Assembly: GCA_001799575.1 (NCBI GenBank) | Contig: MGTT01000016.1 | Span: forward strand, 62,001 to 126,000 | Length of the DNA stretch: 64,000 nt | Direction of reading: 5' to 3' | DNA from: Elusimicrobia bacterium GWA2_56_46 | GTDB lineage: Bacteria > Elusimicrobiota > Elusimicrobia > Elusimicrobiales > UBA9959 | Shown: positions 44,020-52,191 of the stretch, piece by piece | Layout of the letters: the number at the start of each line of letters is the position of its first letter | How positions within the stretch are numbered: the first letter of the stretch is position 1 | Notes under the pieces: generated by a model | The model's database searches: none | What the model saw: the letters and a program-made list of their open reading frames with translations, nothing else | What the model was told of the DNA's origin: nothing | Position numbers and translations under genes: made by a program

Positions 44020-45160
44020 AAGAGATCTCCGTCCCCGGATAATAATGCTTGAGGATGTCGCGGTATTTGAAGCCCAGCCGCGCCATCCCTTCGGCGCCCC
44101 ATTGGCACATGCCGACGCCGTGGCCGTTGCCGACGCCTTCGAATATCACATAGTCCTTGCCAGAATACAGGTAAAAAAGAGTGCTTCGTATTACGTTCCA
44201 GCCCGCCCGGCGGCCGATGCCGTGATAAAATTTTGTCGCGGACAGGGTTGCCCGCCTGTTTTCGGTAGAGAGGATCAGCGTCACCGCCCGTTTTGAGATG
44301 CCGCGATCCATGACTTCCATCTTCCTTATGTTTTCCTGCGGCAGGATCCACTTCTGCGAGCGGGCCATGCCGGTCAGCGCTTTCAGGGAGACGCGGGTTT
44401 TCCAGGAGAAGCCCGGCGCGACGGAGCAATAAGGCTTGTTTGCGGGGCCGTCTTTCACGGAGACCAGGTAGGGTTTATGTTCGAACGGCCAGACATAGAT
44501 CATGGCTTCCGTCCTGCCGCCGCAGATGGAATGGTAGAAGGTGGCGGCCAGCTTGCCGTGGTAGGTTACGACTTCGCCGCGCGTGAAATCCGCGGCGGCC
44601 TGGGCGCTGGCTTTTACGGCGCCGAATCCCCCAAAGAACTGGCAGTGGGTGGAATCGCACATATTGTACCCATCCCTGGTGTGGTTGCCCATGTGTTTCA
44701 GTACGTACGTGCGGGCGGCGACGGCCTGCGCCTTGAAAGCCTCGGTCTGGGAGAGATCTCCCGCCTCGGCTGAGACCACGCTGGCGATGTAGGCTTCCAG
44801 GGGAACGGTATTGATGATCTTCAGACGGCCTTTTTCGGCGGTGATCTCGATCAGACCTTTGTAAAGACGCCGCGGGCTCTTCCCTCCGGAAAACCATATC
44901 CCCCTGCCGGCGGCGTCCACGCGGATACGTTTACCGGGGGGGGCGAAGCCCCTGGCCGCCGCCAATTGCCCTTTTGCTTCTATCACGACCGGAGTCCTGA
45001 GTACCTTGTCGTTCAGGAAAACGTTTCCCTGTTCCGGGGTGAGGGTTATGGCGGCCGGTTTGTTCACCGAATAGAGCAGGATGCGCACTTTCCTTTCTTT
45101 GGCGGAGAGGGGGAGGGCCGTTAAAAGGCAGGCCGCCGCAAAAAAGATGATCTTGTTCAA
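44012..45160 (-). CDS. SpoIID/LytB domain protein
   Basis: The 382-residue protein has a signal peptide, residues 1-20. EAYIASVVSAEAGDLSQTEAF near residue 123 (key part SVVSAEAG) and AQAVAARTYVLKH are the core motifs, with DSTHCQFF and YHSICGGRTEAM following. SpoIID proteins are lytic transglycosylases that cut denuded glycan strands of peptidoglycan. LytB-type homologues occur outside spore-formers. The link with uppP fits envelope maintenance. Confidence 0.88.
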   Translation of the reverse strand: MNKIIFFAAACLLTALPLSAKERKVRILLYSVNKPAAITLTPEQGNVFLNDKVLRTPVVIEAKGQLAAARGFAPPGKRIRVDAAGRGIWFSGGKSPRRLYKGLIEITAEKGRLKIINTVPLEAYIASVVSAEAGDLSQTEAFKAQAVAARTYVLKHMGNHTRDGYNMCDSTHCQFFGGFGAVKASAQAAADFTRGEVVTYHGKLAATFYHSICGGRTEAMIYVWPFEHKPYLVSVKDGPANKPYCSVAPGFSWKTRVSLKALTGMARSQKWILPQENIRKMEVMDRGISKRAVTLILSTENRRATLSATKFYHGIGRRAGWNVIRSTLFYLYSGKDYVIFEGVGNGHGVGMCQWGAEGMARLGFKYRDILKHYYPGTEISYD

Positions 45161-45657
45161 AAGGGCTCCGGGGTGAAAAATTCCGTCAGTTCGGCCTTGC
45201 CGGAGCCGGGGTCTGCGGGAAGCTTTAAGTCGTATGAGAGCTTGAGATAAATGAAAGAGCCGGCGCCGAGGAACAGGCCGTCGGTCTTGAGAAGAAGTCC
45301 GCCCAGCGCGCCCAGAACCGGCTGGTGGCCGATGACCAGTACGGAGTATTCCCCCGCCGCGCGTTCGGAGACGGTCTTAAGCAGGCCGGGAAGAGAAGAC
45401 TGGGAGACCAGGGCCGTTTCTTCGACGCGCCTGGCGCCGGGGAAGAGGGAGGCCGCGATCGCGGCTGTTTCGGCGGCTCTGAGAAAAGGGCTGGAGATTA
45501 TAACTCCGGGGGAAAAGCCCAGTTCTTTAAGGCGCTTTGACGACGCCAGGATCTGCGCTTTCCCGTCCGGAGAAAGTTTCCTGCCGGCGTCGCCGCCGGC
45601 TCCGGACTCCTGAACCGAAAGCGCCAGGCCGTGGCGCATTAAAACCAGTTCTGTCAT
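45157..45657 (-). CDS. sixA: Phosphohistidine phosphatase SixA
   Basis: The 166-residue protein belongs to the histidine phosphatase superfamily. LVLMRHGLAL contains the catalytic RHG near residue 9, and LVIGHQPVLGAL contains the second His near 109. IISSPFLRAAETA has the conserved Arg. SixA removes phosphate from phospho-His proteins. It overlaps the SpoIID gene by four bases. Confidence 0.88.
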   Translation of the reverse strand: MTELVLMRHGLALSVQESGAGGDAGRKLSPDGKAQILASSKRLKELGFSPGVIISSPFLRAAETAAIAASLFPGARRVEETALVSQSSLPGLLKTVSERAAGEYSVLVIGHQPVLGALGGLLLKTDGLFLGAGSFIYLKLSYDLKLPADPGSGKAELTEFFTPEPF

Positions 45658-45679
45658 GAAACTATTTTACCAGTTACTG

Positions 45680-45887
45680 AGCCTGTTGCACAAACCCCGA
45701 TTCTACTGCAATCGCGGCTTTTTGCCTGCGCCTTTGCGCCGCTCAAGGCTATGCCAGTGCCGTATCAGGAGCTATGCTCATTGAACGGCCAACTTACAGG
45801 CTCTAGTCGAGCCTGCTCGTTTCGCGTCGCTTCGGCTCGGCTTCAAAACCCGCGATTTCGCGACGAAAGCGGTTTATGCAACAGGCT
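45680..45887 (+). mobile_element. MITE-like element 2 (208 bp)
   Basis: AGCCTGTTGCACAAACC and a right end that reads AGCCTGTTGCATAAACC on the other strand form inverted repeats. Two internal blocks match element 1 at 37726-37945: a GCCTGCGCCTTTGCG block and a CTAGTCGAG...TCGGCTTCAAAA block. A copy of the second hairpin repeat lies inside at 45760-45788. No clear target duplication is visible, and there is no gene. Confidence 0.75.
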
Positions 45888-46139
45888 CTAACTGAGGCCC
45901 GCGTAAATCCGATATTATTTTTTCTTATCGTCCGCGTCGCGCCCCAGGCCCCGGGGGACATGGAGCGGACAAGGGGGGAGGGCGCTTTCCGGCGCCGTAA
46001 TTATTAGCCGGCCTTATAACCGCCGGAGTTCCACGGCGCGCCCCGTCCCCGGTTAGCGGACAAAAGCGGCGCAATTTAGAATATAATATACCTGTTCTCC
46101 GCTGTAATATGCGACTCTGCTTGATGGAGGTCTAAACGG
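45888..46139. other. Intergenic region before the hydrogenase operon
   Basis: The spacer contains no credible gene. A GC-rich stretch lies at 45930-46050, followed by the promoter at 46082-46087 and a GGAGG ribosome site at 46124-46130. Confidence 0.5.
46082..46087 (+). promoter_or_regulatory. -10 element for the hydrogenase operon
   Basis: A perfect TATAAT lies about 53 bases before the GTG start of the first hydrogenase gene. A clear -35 is not seen. GGAGG follows at a normal distance from the start codon. Confidence 0.5.
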
Positions 46140-47174
46140 GTGAATTACCATATACTCAAAAAAGACGAACTGGACGGCTTCATAAAGAAGCTTTCCGGAA
46201 AAATGAAAGTTGTCGCTCCCGTAGCCAGGGGCGCCGGCAATTTCGCTTTCCAGGAGGTCTCCGGGGCCTCCGAGATAGCGCTTAAATATATTCCGACCAT
46301 ACTTCCGCCCAAAAAATATTTCATGCCCCAGCGCGAAACGATGCTGGAATTCGATATTTCCGGCGCCAAGCCCTCTGATACCGCGGTGGTGGATGCCGGG
46401 GAGACGGCGGTGTTCGGCGTACACACCTGCGACCTGGCCGGCATCCAGTGCCTGAACATGGTTTTCTCGGAGCGTCCGAGGGATTATAACTACCTGCGCA
46501 GGAAAGATAAGATTCTCCTTATAGGTCTTGAATGCGGCGATTACTGCGACGAGTACGCCAGCTGCGCCCTGGTCAACTCCCATATGCCGAGCGGCGGCTA
46601 CGACCTGTTCTTTACGGATCTGGGCGACAGATTCATTATCCACGTGCACACCCAGAAAGCCGAGGAGCTCGTGGAGGAAATGGGGCTGGCCAAGGCCGTG
46701 CCCGCCGACATGACGGCCCTCGAAAAGGTCCGCGCCCACAAACGCTCCGTTTTCAAGAAAGAGGTAAACGTGGATCCCCGCAAACTTCCGGCGATCTTCG
46801 CCGCGGGAGCGGACAGCAAGGTCTGGAAAGACGTCGGCGCACGTTGCGTTTCCTGCGGCAACTGCACGAATGTCTGCCCCAGCTGCTACTGCTTCGACAT
46901 GGCCGACACCATGAACCTGGACCTGAAGACCGGCGTCCGGACCAGAACCTGGGATTCCTGCCAGCTGGAGCCATTTGCACAGGTGGCGGGCGGAGAGAAT
47001 TTCCGCAAGGAGCGCTCGGAGCGGCAGCGCCACAGATATTTCCGGAAATTCAAATATTCGGTGGATAAATTCTACCGGTTCTTCTGCACCGGCTGCGGGC
47101 GCTGCACCAGGACCTGCATGGCCGATATCAGCCTTAAGGAAACTCTAACGTCTCTCGTGAAGGAAAACGTATGA
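46140..47174 (+). CDS. Group 3b [NiFe] hydrogenase beta subunit, iron-sulfur protein (HydB-like)
   Basis: The 344-residue protein has two ferredoxin-like [4Fe-4S] sites: CVSCGNCTNVCPSCYC near residue 237 and CTGCGRCTRTC near 318. Several earlier Cys residues lie in HTCDLAGIQC and LECGDYC. This is the layout of the sulfhydrogenase beta subunit, which carries electrons between the delta and gamma subunits. GTG is the start codon and GGAGG precedes it. It overlaps the next gene by four bases. Confidence 0.9.
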   Translation: MNYHILKKDELDGFIKKLSGKMKVVAPVARGAGNFAFQEVSGASEIALKYIPTILPPKKYFMPQRETMLEFDISGAKPSDTAVVDAGETAVFGVHTCDLAGIQCLNMVFSERPRDYNYLRRKDKILLIGLECGDYCDEYASCALVNSHMPSGGYDLFFTDLGDRFIIHVHTQKAEELVEEMGLAKAVPADMTALEKVRAHKRSVFKKEVNVDPRKLPAIFAAGADSKVWKDVGARCVSCGNCTNVCPSCYCFDMADTMNLDLKTGVRTRTWDSCQLEPFAQVAGGENFRKERSERQRHRYFRKFKYSVDKFYRFFCTGCGRCTRTCMADISLKETLTSLVKENV

Positions 47175-48007
47175 AAGAGGAAATCAAGAATTCGAACTGG
47201 AAATTAAGGAAAGGGACGATCATCGCGGCGAAGCAGATGACCGACGCCGAGAAATGGTTCGACATAAGGCTGGAGGACGGCGAGCTGGATCATGAGCCCG
47301 GCCAGTTCGTCCAGGTGGAACTGTACGGCGTCGGCGAGGCCCCCATCTCGGTCTGCTCAAGCCCCACCAAGAGGGGGTCTTTCGAGCTGACCGTAAGGGC
47401 GACCGGACGCCTGACCAACGCTATGCATAAGCTGGACGCCGGGGACCAGCTCGGCATCCGCGGACCGTTCGGGAAACCTTTCCCGGTCAAGGTCATGGCC
47501 GGCAACGATCTGCTTTTTGTCGCCGGCGGCCTGGGCATCGCCCCGCTCCGCTCGCTCATTAACTACGTGTTCGACAACCGCAGGGACTTCGGAAAAGTGG
47601 ACATCCTGCTCGGCTGCCGCACGCCGCACGATATGCTTTTCGGCTCGGAGATAGGCACGTGGCAGAAACGCCTTGACCTGAATTTCCTGTGCACCGTAGA
47701 CCGCGGGGCGCCGGACTGGAAAGGCAACGTGGGCCTGATCACAACCCTGATCCCCGGAGTCACCATACAGCCGGAGAGGACTTTCGCCGTGGTGGTGGGC
47801 CCGCCTGTCATGTATAAGTTCGTGATCGCCGAGCTGATAAAAAAGAAGGTTCCGGAAAGGCAGATCGTGCTGTCGCTGGAACGGCATATGAAGTGCGGCA
47901 TGGGAAAGTGCGGCCACTGCCAGATCGACCATCCGAAGAACTATTACTGCTGCAAGGATGGCCCCACCTTCACTTACGACGAAGTGAAAGAATCGAAGAA
48001 ACTGTGA
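47171..48007 (+). CDS. Group 3b hydrogenase gamma subunit, FAD/NAD(P) reductase (HydG-like)
   Basis: The 278-residue protein is a ferredoxin-NADP-reductase-like flavoprotein. PGQFVQVELYG near residue 38 and the FAD-binding PISVCSS near 57 are followed by the NAD(P) loop FVAGGLGIAPLRS near 117. CGMGKCGHCQID with a further Cys-rich YYCCKDGP near the C-terminus binds a [2Fe-2S] cluster. It exchanges electrons with NAD(P)H. The beta-gamma-delta-alpha order matches Pyrococcus sulfhydrogenase I. Confidence 0.92.
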   Translation: MKEEIKNSNWKLRKGTIIAAKQMTDAEKWFDIRLEDGELDHEPGQFVQVELYGVGEAPISVCSSPTKRGSFELTVRATGRLTNAMHKLDAGDQLGIRGPFGKPFPVKVMAGNDLLFVAGGLGIAPLRSLINYVFDNRRDFGKVDILLGCRTPHDMLFGSEIGTWQKRLDLNFLCTVDRGAPDWKGNVGLITTLIPGVTIQPERTFAVVVGPPVMYKFVIAELIKKKVPERQIVLSLERHMKCGMGKCGHCQIDHPKNYYCCKDGPTFTYDEVKESKKL

Positions 48008-48023
48008 CCCAAGAGGATTTAAT

Positions 48024-48800
48024 ATGACTAACGCATCAAAAACCGCAACCAAACCTAAAGTGGCTTTCTTTGACTTCGCGTGCTGCGAGGGCTGCCAGCT
48101 CCAGGTGGCGAATCTCGGGGAATCGCTGCTGGATATCCTGGGCGCCATAGACGTGGTGGAATTCCGCGAGGTCATGAGCGAGAAGTGGGACAAGGATTAT
48201 GACGTGGCGATCATCGAGGGCTCCATAACGGATCACCACGCCGAGGAGCGCATCAAAAAGATACGCGCGCGCTCCAGGGTTCTCATCGCCTACGGCGCCT
48301 GCGCCTGCATCGGCGGCGTAAACGGCATGAAGAATTCTTTCGAACTGGACGAGATCCGCCGCTGCGTCTACGGCAAGGATTTTAAACTGTTCGACAGCGT
48401 CAAAACCAGGCCCGTCCACCAGGTGGTGAAAGTGGATTACTTCGTGAACGGCTGTCCGATATATCCGCCGGAACTGGTGGAAGTGCTTAAGTGCGCCCTG
48501 CGCGGCCTCCCTTATACCGTGCCCGACAATCCGGTCTGCGTGGAATGCAAGCTGAACGAGAACGTCTGCATGTACGACCGCGGCGTTTCGTGCCTCGGCC
48601 CCTGGACCAAAGCGGGCTGCAATTCCTGGTGCGTCAATAACGGCAATATCTGCTACGGCTGCCGCGGCGAGGTGAAGAATCCGGCGAAGAACGCCGCCTC
48701 GGACGTCATCGGCAAATACAAGCTCAGCGCCGGCCTGATAAAGAACAAATTCGAGATGTACAACAAGTGCAAGGAAGGTGACATCAATGGCGGTAAATAA
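48024..48800 (+). CDS. Group 3b hydrogenase delta (small) subunit (HydD-like)
   Basis: The 258-residue protein carries the proximal and distal clusters next to the NiFe site. FDFACCEGCQLQ near residue 15 and AYGACACIGG near 91 bind the proximal cluster, with NGCPIYPPE near 142. Further Cys residues at about 170-215 (CVECKLNENVC, CLGPWTKAGC, CYGC) provide extra clusters. It has no twin-Arg signal, so the enzyme is cytoplasmic. It overlaps the alpha subunit gene by 14 bases. Confidence 0.93.
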   Translation: MTNASKTATKPKVAFFDFACCEGCQLQVANLGESLLDILGAIDVVEFREVMSEKWDKDYDVAIIEGSITDHHAEERIKKIRARSRVLIAYGACACIGGVNGMKNSFELDEIRRCVYGKDFKLFDSVKTRPVHQVVKVDYFVNGCPIYPPELVEVLKCALRGLPYTVPDNPVCVECKLNENVCMYDRGVSCLGPWTKAGCNSWCVNNGNICYGCRGEVKNPAKNAASDVIGKYKLSAGLIKNKFEMYNKCKEGDINGGK

Positions 48801-50115
48801 GGATCTTGATATAAAAGTGGAGTACGTGACCCGCGTCGAAGGCCACGGCAACATCGTGGTTAACGTCAAGAACGGCAAAATAGAGAAGTCGGAGTTCCAC
48901 GTGGTGGAGTCGCCCCGCCTTTTCGAAGGGATGCTCCGCGGCCGGTCCGTTTTCGAGGCGCAGCATATCACCTCCCGCATCTGCGGCATCTGCTCCTGCG
49001 GGCATTCCCTGGCCTCCATAGAGGCGGCCGAGGACGCGCTGGGCGTCACGCCGAGCGCGCAGACCATAAAACTGAGGAAGCTGCTGCTGGATTACGAGTT
49101 CCTGGACAGCCATATTTTGCACGTCTACCTGCTGGCCGCTCCCGATATCCTGGGCGTGCCCTCCTTTGTGCCGCTTATCAAGACGCATAACGCAGTGGTC
49201 AGGCGCGCGCTGCGCATGAAAAAGGCGTGCAACGACGTCTGCGACATCCTGGTCGGGCGCCATGTGCATCCCATCAGCGCCATCGCGGGCGGGTTCACCA
49301 AGCTGCCCAGGCCCAAAGATCTCGACGCGCAGATAAAGTTGCTGGAAGATCTGGGCGAAGATATGGCCGAGACGCTTAAGCTCGCGGCGACCCTCAAGTT
49401 CCCCGATTTTCACCGGGAGACCGAGTACGTGGCGCTGGTGTCCGACGACGGAGACTACCCGCTGCTGACGGGCGAGATCGGCTCCACGGACGGAAAGCGC
49501 TTCAAGAAGAAGGATTACAGGAAAGCCACCAACGAGTTCGTGGATCCGCGCTCTTCTGCCAAGTTCACCAAACTCTCCCGCGAGTCCTATTTTGTGGGCG
49601 CGCTGGCGCGGTTCAACCTCAACTACGACAAGCTTCACCCCGAGGCGAAGAAGGTCGCCGTTGCCCTGGGTTTTAAGCCCGTCTGCCACAATCCGTATCT
49701 GAACACCGTGGCGCAGGTCATTGAGATAGTGCACTGTTACCACCACGCTTTGGAAATTCTCAGGGATCTCAAAAAGAACGGGGTGGATTACAGCCAGGAA
49801 CTGGTCGTGGGCGTAAACGAAAAGGGCGCTATCCCCGTCCGGGCCGGCGACGGCGTGGGCGCCGTGGAGGTGCCGCGGGGGATCCTGTTCCATAACTACG
49901 AGACCGACGCCAAGGGGCTGATCAAGCAGGCCAACTGCATAATCCCGACCAACCAGAACATCAATAACATCGAGCACGACTTCGCGAAGCTGCTGCCGGA
50001 GATCATCACCAGGTCCAAGGAAGAGATCACTCTGGCGCTGGAGATGCTGGTGCGGGCCTACGACCCCTGCATCTCGTGCTCCACGCATTACCTGAATGTC
50101 ACTTTCGTTGATTGA
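48787..50115 (+). CDS. Group 3b [NiFe] hydrogenase alpha (large) subunit (HydA-like)
   Basis: The 442-residue subunit holds the NiFe centre. RICGICSCGHSLAS near residue 60 is the N-terminal Cys pair and DPCISCSTH near the C-terminus is the second. Eight residues follow the final His, a tail that the maturation protease should remove. I chose the ATG at 48787 with GGAAGG upstream. The enzyme probably couples NAD(P)H and H2, reversibly, with possible sulfur reduction. The gap to the protease gene is filled almost wholly by the mobile cassette. Confidence 0.94.
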   Translation: MAVNKDLDIKVEYVTRVEGHGNIVVNVKNGKIEKSEFHVVESPRLFEGMLRGRSVFEAQHITSRICGICSCGHSLASIEAAEDALGVTPSAQTIKLRKLLLDYEFLDSHILHVYLLAAPDILGVPSFVPLIKTHNAVVRRALRMKKACNDVCDILVGRHVHPISAIAGGFTKLPRPKDLDAQIKLLEDLGEDMAETLKLAATLKFPDFHRETEYVALVSDDGDYPLLTGEIGSTDGKRFKKKDYRKATNEFVDPRSSAKFTKLSRESYFVGALARFNLNYDKLHPEAKKVAVALGFKPVCHNPYLNTVAQVIEIVHCYHHALEILRDLKKNGVDYSQELVVGVNEKGAIPVRAGDGVGAVEVPRGILFHNYETDAKGLIKQANCIIPTNQNINNIEHDFAKLLPEIITRSKEEITLALEMLVRAYDPCISCSTHYLNVTFVD

Positions 50116-50291
50116 CGGATAATATAACTTCGGGGCAAAGGGCCAGGCTTCAGGGCAAAGGTGCCAGCCTTCTTTTTCAGCAGAAAAAGTAGGCTGGCTC
50201 TCTTTGCCAGGCGCGGGGTTGGATGGCTTTGGGCTAAGAGCCGCACGATAGCCCAGTCGGGTCGGCGGCGGCTGCAAGTTCGGGGTCCTGT

Positions 50292-50357
50292 CGACGGGCA
50301 GTCTTTTCGCTTCCCTCGGAAGCCTGCGGGACGAAAAGGCTGCCCATCGCCACCCCT
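50292..50357 (-). repeat. Left-type end hairpin of the HEPN cassette
   Basis: Arms at 50292-50309 and 50332-50349 match at 16 of 18 positions, with two wobble-type differences. The loop on the minus strand reads CCCGCAGG, then CCGAGGGAA. GCCACCCCT (50349-50357) is the inner boundary motif, AGGGGTGGC on the minus strand. An ACAGGACCCCGAAC block lies outward. Confidence 0.8.
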
Positions 50358-50434
50358 CCAACTATACCCGCCGCCGCCCCTCCGCCAAAACTTACGCGTA
50401 TTATGTTCCCCAGGCTTATGTGCGAAAAGGCAAA

Positions 50435-51382
50435 ATGCTTTTTCGTATTGTGAAAAATATCGAACTTTTACCATTAAGGATTATGGATAGGAAAGAGAGT
50501 TATCTGTCGGTAATTGGGGCGCACTATGTGCCAGATATCGTTTTGGACTTTTTACCCAGAATATTTGAAGCGTATAAAATTCGTGATTACAAAAGTAAGA
50601 ACTTTCAAGTAAGTGCTTGTGAAAATACCCTTTCAACGGCAGGATTACTATTATCTGTAGCAAGTATTGAATCGTACGCTAACCGCATTTTCCGGTTTGA
50701 AGAGAAGCGGGGGCCAGTTCCGGAGAAGATTTCGGAAATATTCTGGAGCAAAAATAATAATTTCCCAAAAGAGGATTTTGAAAGATTATTGTGCGAAGTA
50801 TACATACTCAGAGATGTTATTGTCCATAACCATATTTACGACATTTCTACTGCGGTTGACAGGGAATCTTGGGAAATTAAGCATCTGGATGAGACTTTGG
50901 TGATTGGAAAGGGCGAGAAAGATAAAAAATTCAAGGAGTGTGTTGATTGCGCTGCTAAAAAAACCAAATTGTTGAAACTGCATGTGCAACCTCTTAAAAT
51001 AGGTTTTGAGGATTTGTTTACAGTGCTTTTTGTCTTTGACACTTTCGTGCGCTTATCGCAATCGATGCTCAGCGATTCCCATGTCCCGTTTCGGCTTTAC
51101 TGTAAAATTGGGAAAACAACCGAGTCCAGCCTTTCACGTCTTCTGGCCTCTTACTATCGGCAAATCACGAACGAAGAGTATCTTAAAGCATTAGAATCTC
51201 TTTTAACGGAATTGCGGGGAAAATATGCGCACTTTCTCGTGTCTCCATACGATGATGCCTTTATAAATAATATTTGTCCGCGTCCTAATTGTGGAAAGAT
51301 TGGATTTCATACAATTCTTCGGGGGAACACTTGTGCAGCTTGTGGGTTATCAATTGGGAGGCCACTTGCTCAGAATGCTTAG
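50435..51382 (+). CDS. HEPN-motif protein with C-terminal zinc ribbon (cassette cargo)
   Basis: The 315-residue protein shows a HEPN-type helical domain in the first half. SVASIESYANRIF near residue 73 fits the first HEPN helix. R126-DVIV-H131 gives the Rx4H catalytic motif of HEPN ribonucleases. A four-Cys zinc ribbon at the C-terminus uses C281, C286, C300 and C303. The gene is much richer in A+T than its neighbours and sits between inverted repeats, signs of transfer. A role as an RNase toxin or defence protein is inferred. The start could also be ATG at 50483 or GTG at 50420. Confidence 0.72.
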   Translation: MLFRIVKNIELLPLRIMDRKESYLSVIGAHYVPDIVLDFLPRIFEAYKIRDYKSKNFQVSACENTLSTAGLLLSVASIESYANRIFRFEEKRGPVPEKISEIFWSKNNNFPKEDFERLLCEVYILRDVIVHNHIYDISTAVDRESWEIKHLDETLVIGKGEKDKKFKECVDCAAKKTKLLKLHVQPLKIGFEDLFTVLFVFDTFVRLSQSMLSDSHVPFRLYCKIGKTTESSLSRLLASYYRQITNEEYLKALESLLTELRGKYAHFLVSPYDDAFINNICPRPNCGKIGFHTILRGNTCAACGLSIGRPLAQNA

Positions 51383-51442
51383 ATGAAAATGTGGAGGGTC
51401 GGGTAATTAGGCCGATGGATCATCAAGTGTGTAAGTTTTACA

Positions 51443-51522
51443 AGGGGTGACGGGGCAAGGCTTTTTCGACCCCGCAGGTTGCCGAGGGAACGCGAAAAAG
51501 CCTTGCCCCGGCAGGCCCCCGG
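51443..51522 (+). repeat. Right-type end hairpin of the HEPN cassette
   Basis: AGGGGTGAC (51443-51451) is followed by a perfect 17-bp stem, 51452-51468 with 51493-51509. The loop has CCCGCAGG and CCGAGGGAA. GGCAGGCCCCCGG (51510-51522) lies outward, then TTTTACTATCCTGCGG. The inner flank CATCAAGTGTGTAA is also found at the right end of the second cassette. Confidence 0.85.
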
Positions 51523-51664
51523 TTTTACTATCCTGCGGTGCTAAAGCCCAAAGTTGACCAGCCCCGCTTTTTGGCAAAGAGAGCCAGCCTACTTTTTCTG
51601 CTGAAAAAGAAGGCTGGCACCTTTGCCCCGGAAAAATAAGCCTGGCACCTTTGCCCTGATAAAT

Positions 51665-52144
51665 ATGAGTGATTATTTGACGGACGAGATTAAGGCGGCT
51701 ATCGCGCCTAAGGGGAGGACGCTGCTGATCACCATAGGCAACTCTCTGAGGGGCGACGACGGGGTTGGCCCCTTTGTGGGGGAACGTGTGAAATTCAAAT
51801 CTCCGGAATGCCGGGTCATCAACGCCTGCACCACACCCGAGAATATCGCCCAGACCGCCATAGATTTTAAACCCGGAAAAATAATGCTCCTGGACGCCGC
51901 CCATTTCGGCGGCCGGCCGGGCGAACTTAAAATCATCCCGCTTGAGCTTATAAACCGGCAGACGGTCATCTCCACCCATAGCTTCCCGCTCAGCGTCACT
52001 TTTTCCATAGTAAAGGAAGACACCGGCGCGGAGCTGGTGGTGATCGGCGTGGAACCCGCCTCCATGGAATACGCCGAAGGCCTTACGCCCGAGGTAAAAG
52101 AATCGGCGCTGAGTTTGATAGAGCATTTTAATAATATAAAATGA
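51665..52144 (+). CDS. Hydrogenase maturation protease
   Basis: The 159-residue protein belongs to the HyaD/HybD/HycI family (M52). TIGNSLRGDDGVGPFVGE near residue 22 has the nickel-recognition Asp, DAAHFGG near 79 the second Asp and STHSFPL near 105 the His. It should cut the eight-residue tail of the large subunit after nickel insertion. I chose the ATG at 51665, eight bases beyond the cassette. Its own ribosome site is poor, so the cassette may have changed its expression. Confidence 0.92.
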   Translation: MSDYLTDEIKAAIAPKGRTLLITIGNSLRGDDGVGPFVGERVKFKSPECRVINACTTPENIAQTAIDFKPGKIMLLDAAHFGGRPGELKIIPLELINRQTVISTHSFPLSVTFSIVKEDTGAELVVIGVEPASMEYAEGLTPEVKESALSLIEHFNNIK

Positions 52145-52191
52145 TTGTTCGTGGAAGTAAAGCCAGGAAGCGTTGAAAAACAGGAGTGTTA

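Larger units (their letters stand above)
50132..51656 (+). mobile_element. Inverted-repeat cassette carrying a HEPN gene
   Basis: The cassette lies between the hydrogenase large subunit gene and its protease gene; only 16 and 8 bases of other DNA remain on the two sides. A perfect 57-bp inverted repeat lies at 50153-50209 and 51572-51628, and itself contains a hairpin. Outer shorter repeats (GGGCAAAGG...CCAGGCTT) lie at 50132-50150 and 51638-51656. Inside these is a longer diverged inverted repeat with internal stems. The cargo is one AT-rich gene on the plus strand. No transposase or recombinase is present, so movement would need help in trans. Confidence 0.8.

Noticed and set aside
50132-51656. 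Integron attC sites at the cassette ends
   Set aside because: The stems vary and stay paired, as in attC, but the RYYYAAC/GTTRRRY cores are absent and the ends are inverted rather than direct.
50132-51656. IS200/IS605 or IStron-type element
   Set aside because: Subterminal hairpins fit, but the ends are long inverted repeats and no tnpA, tnpB or intron-like core is visible.
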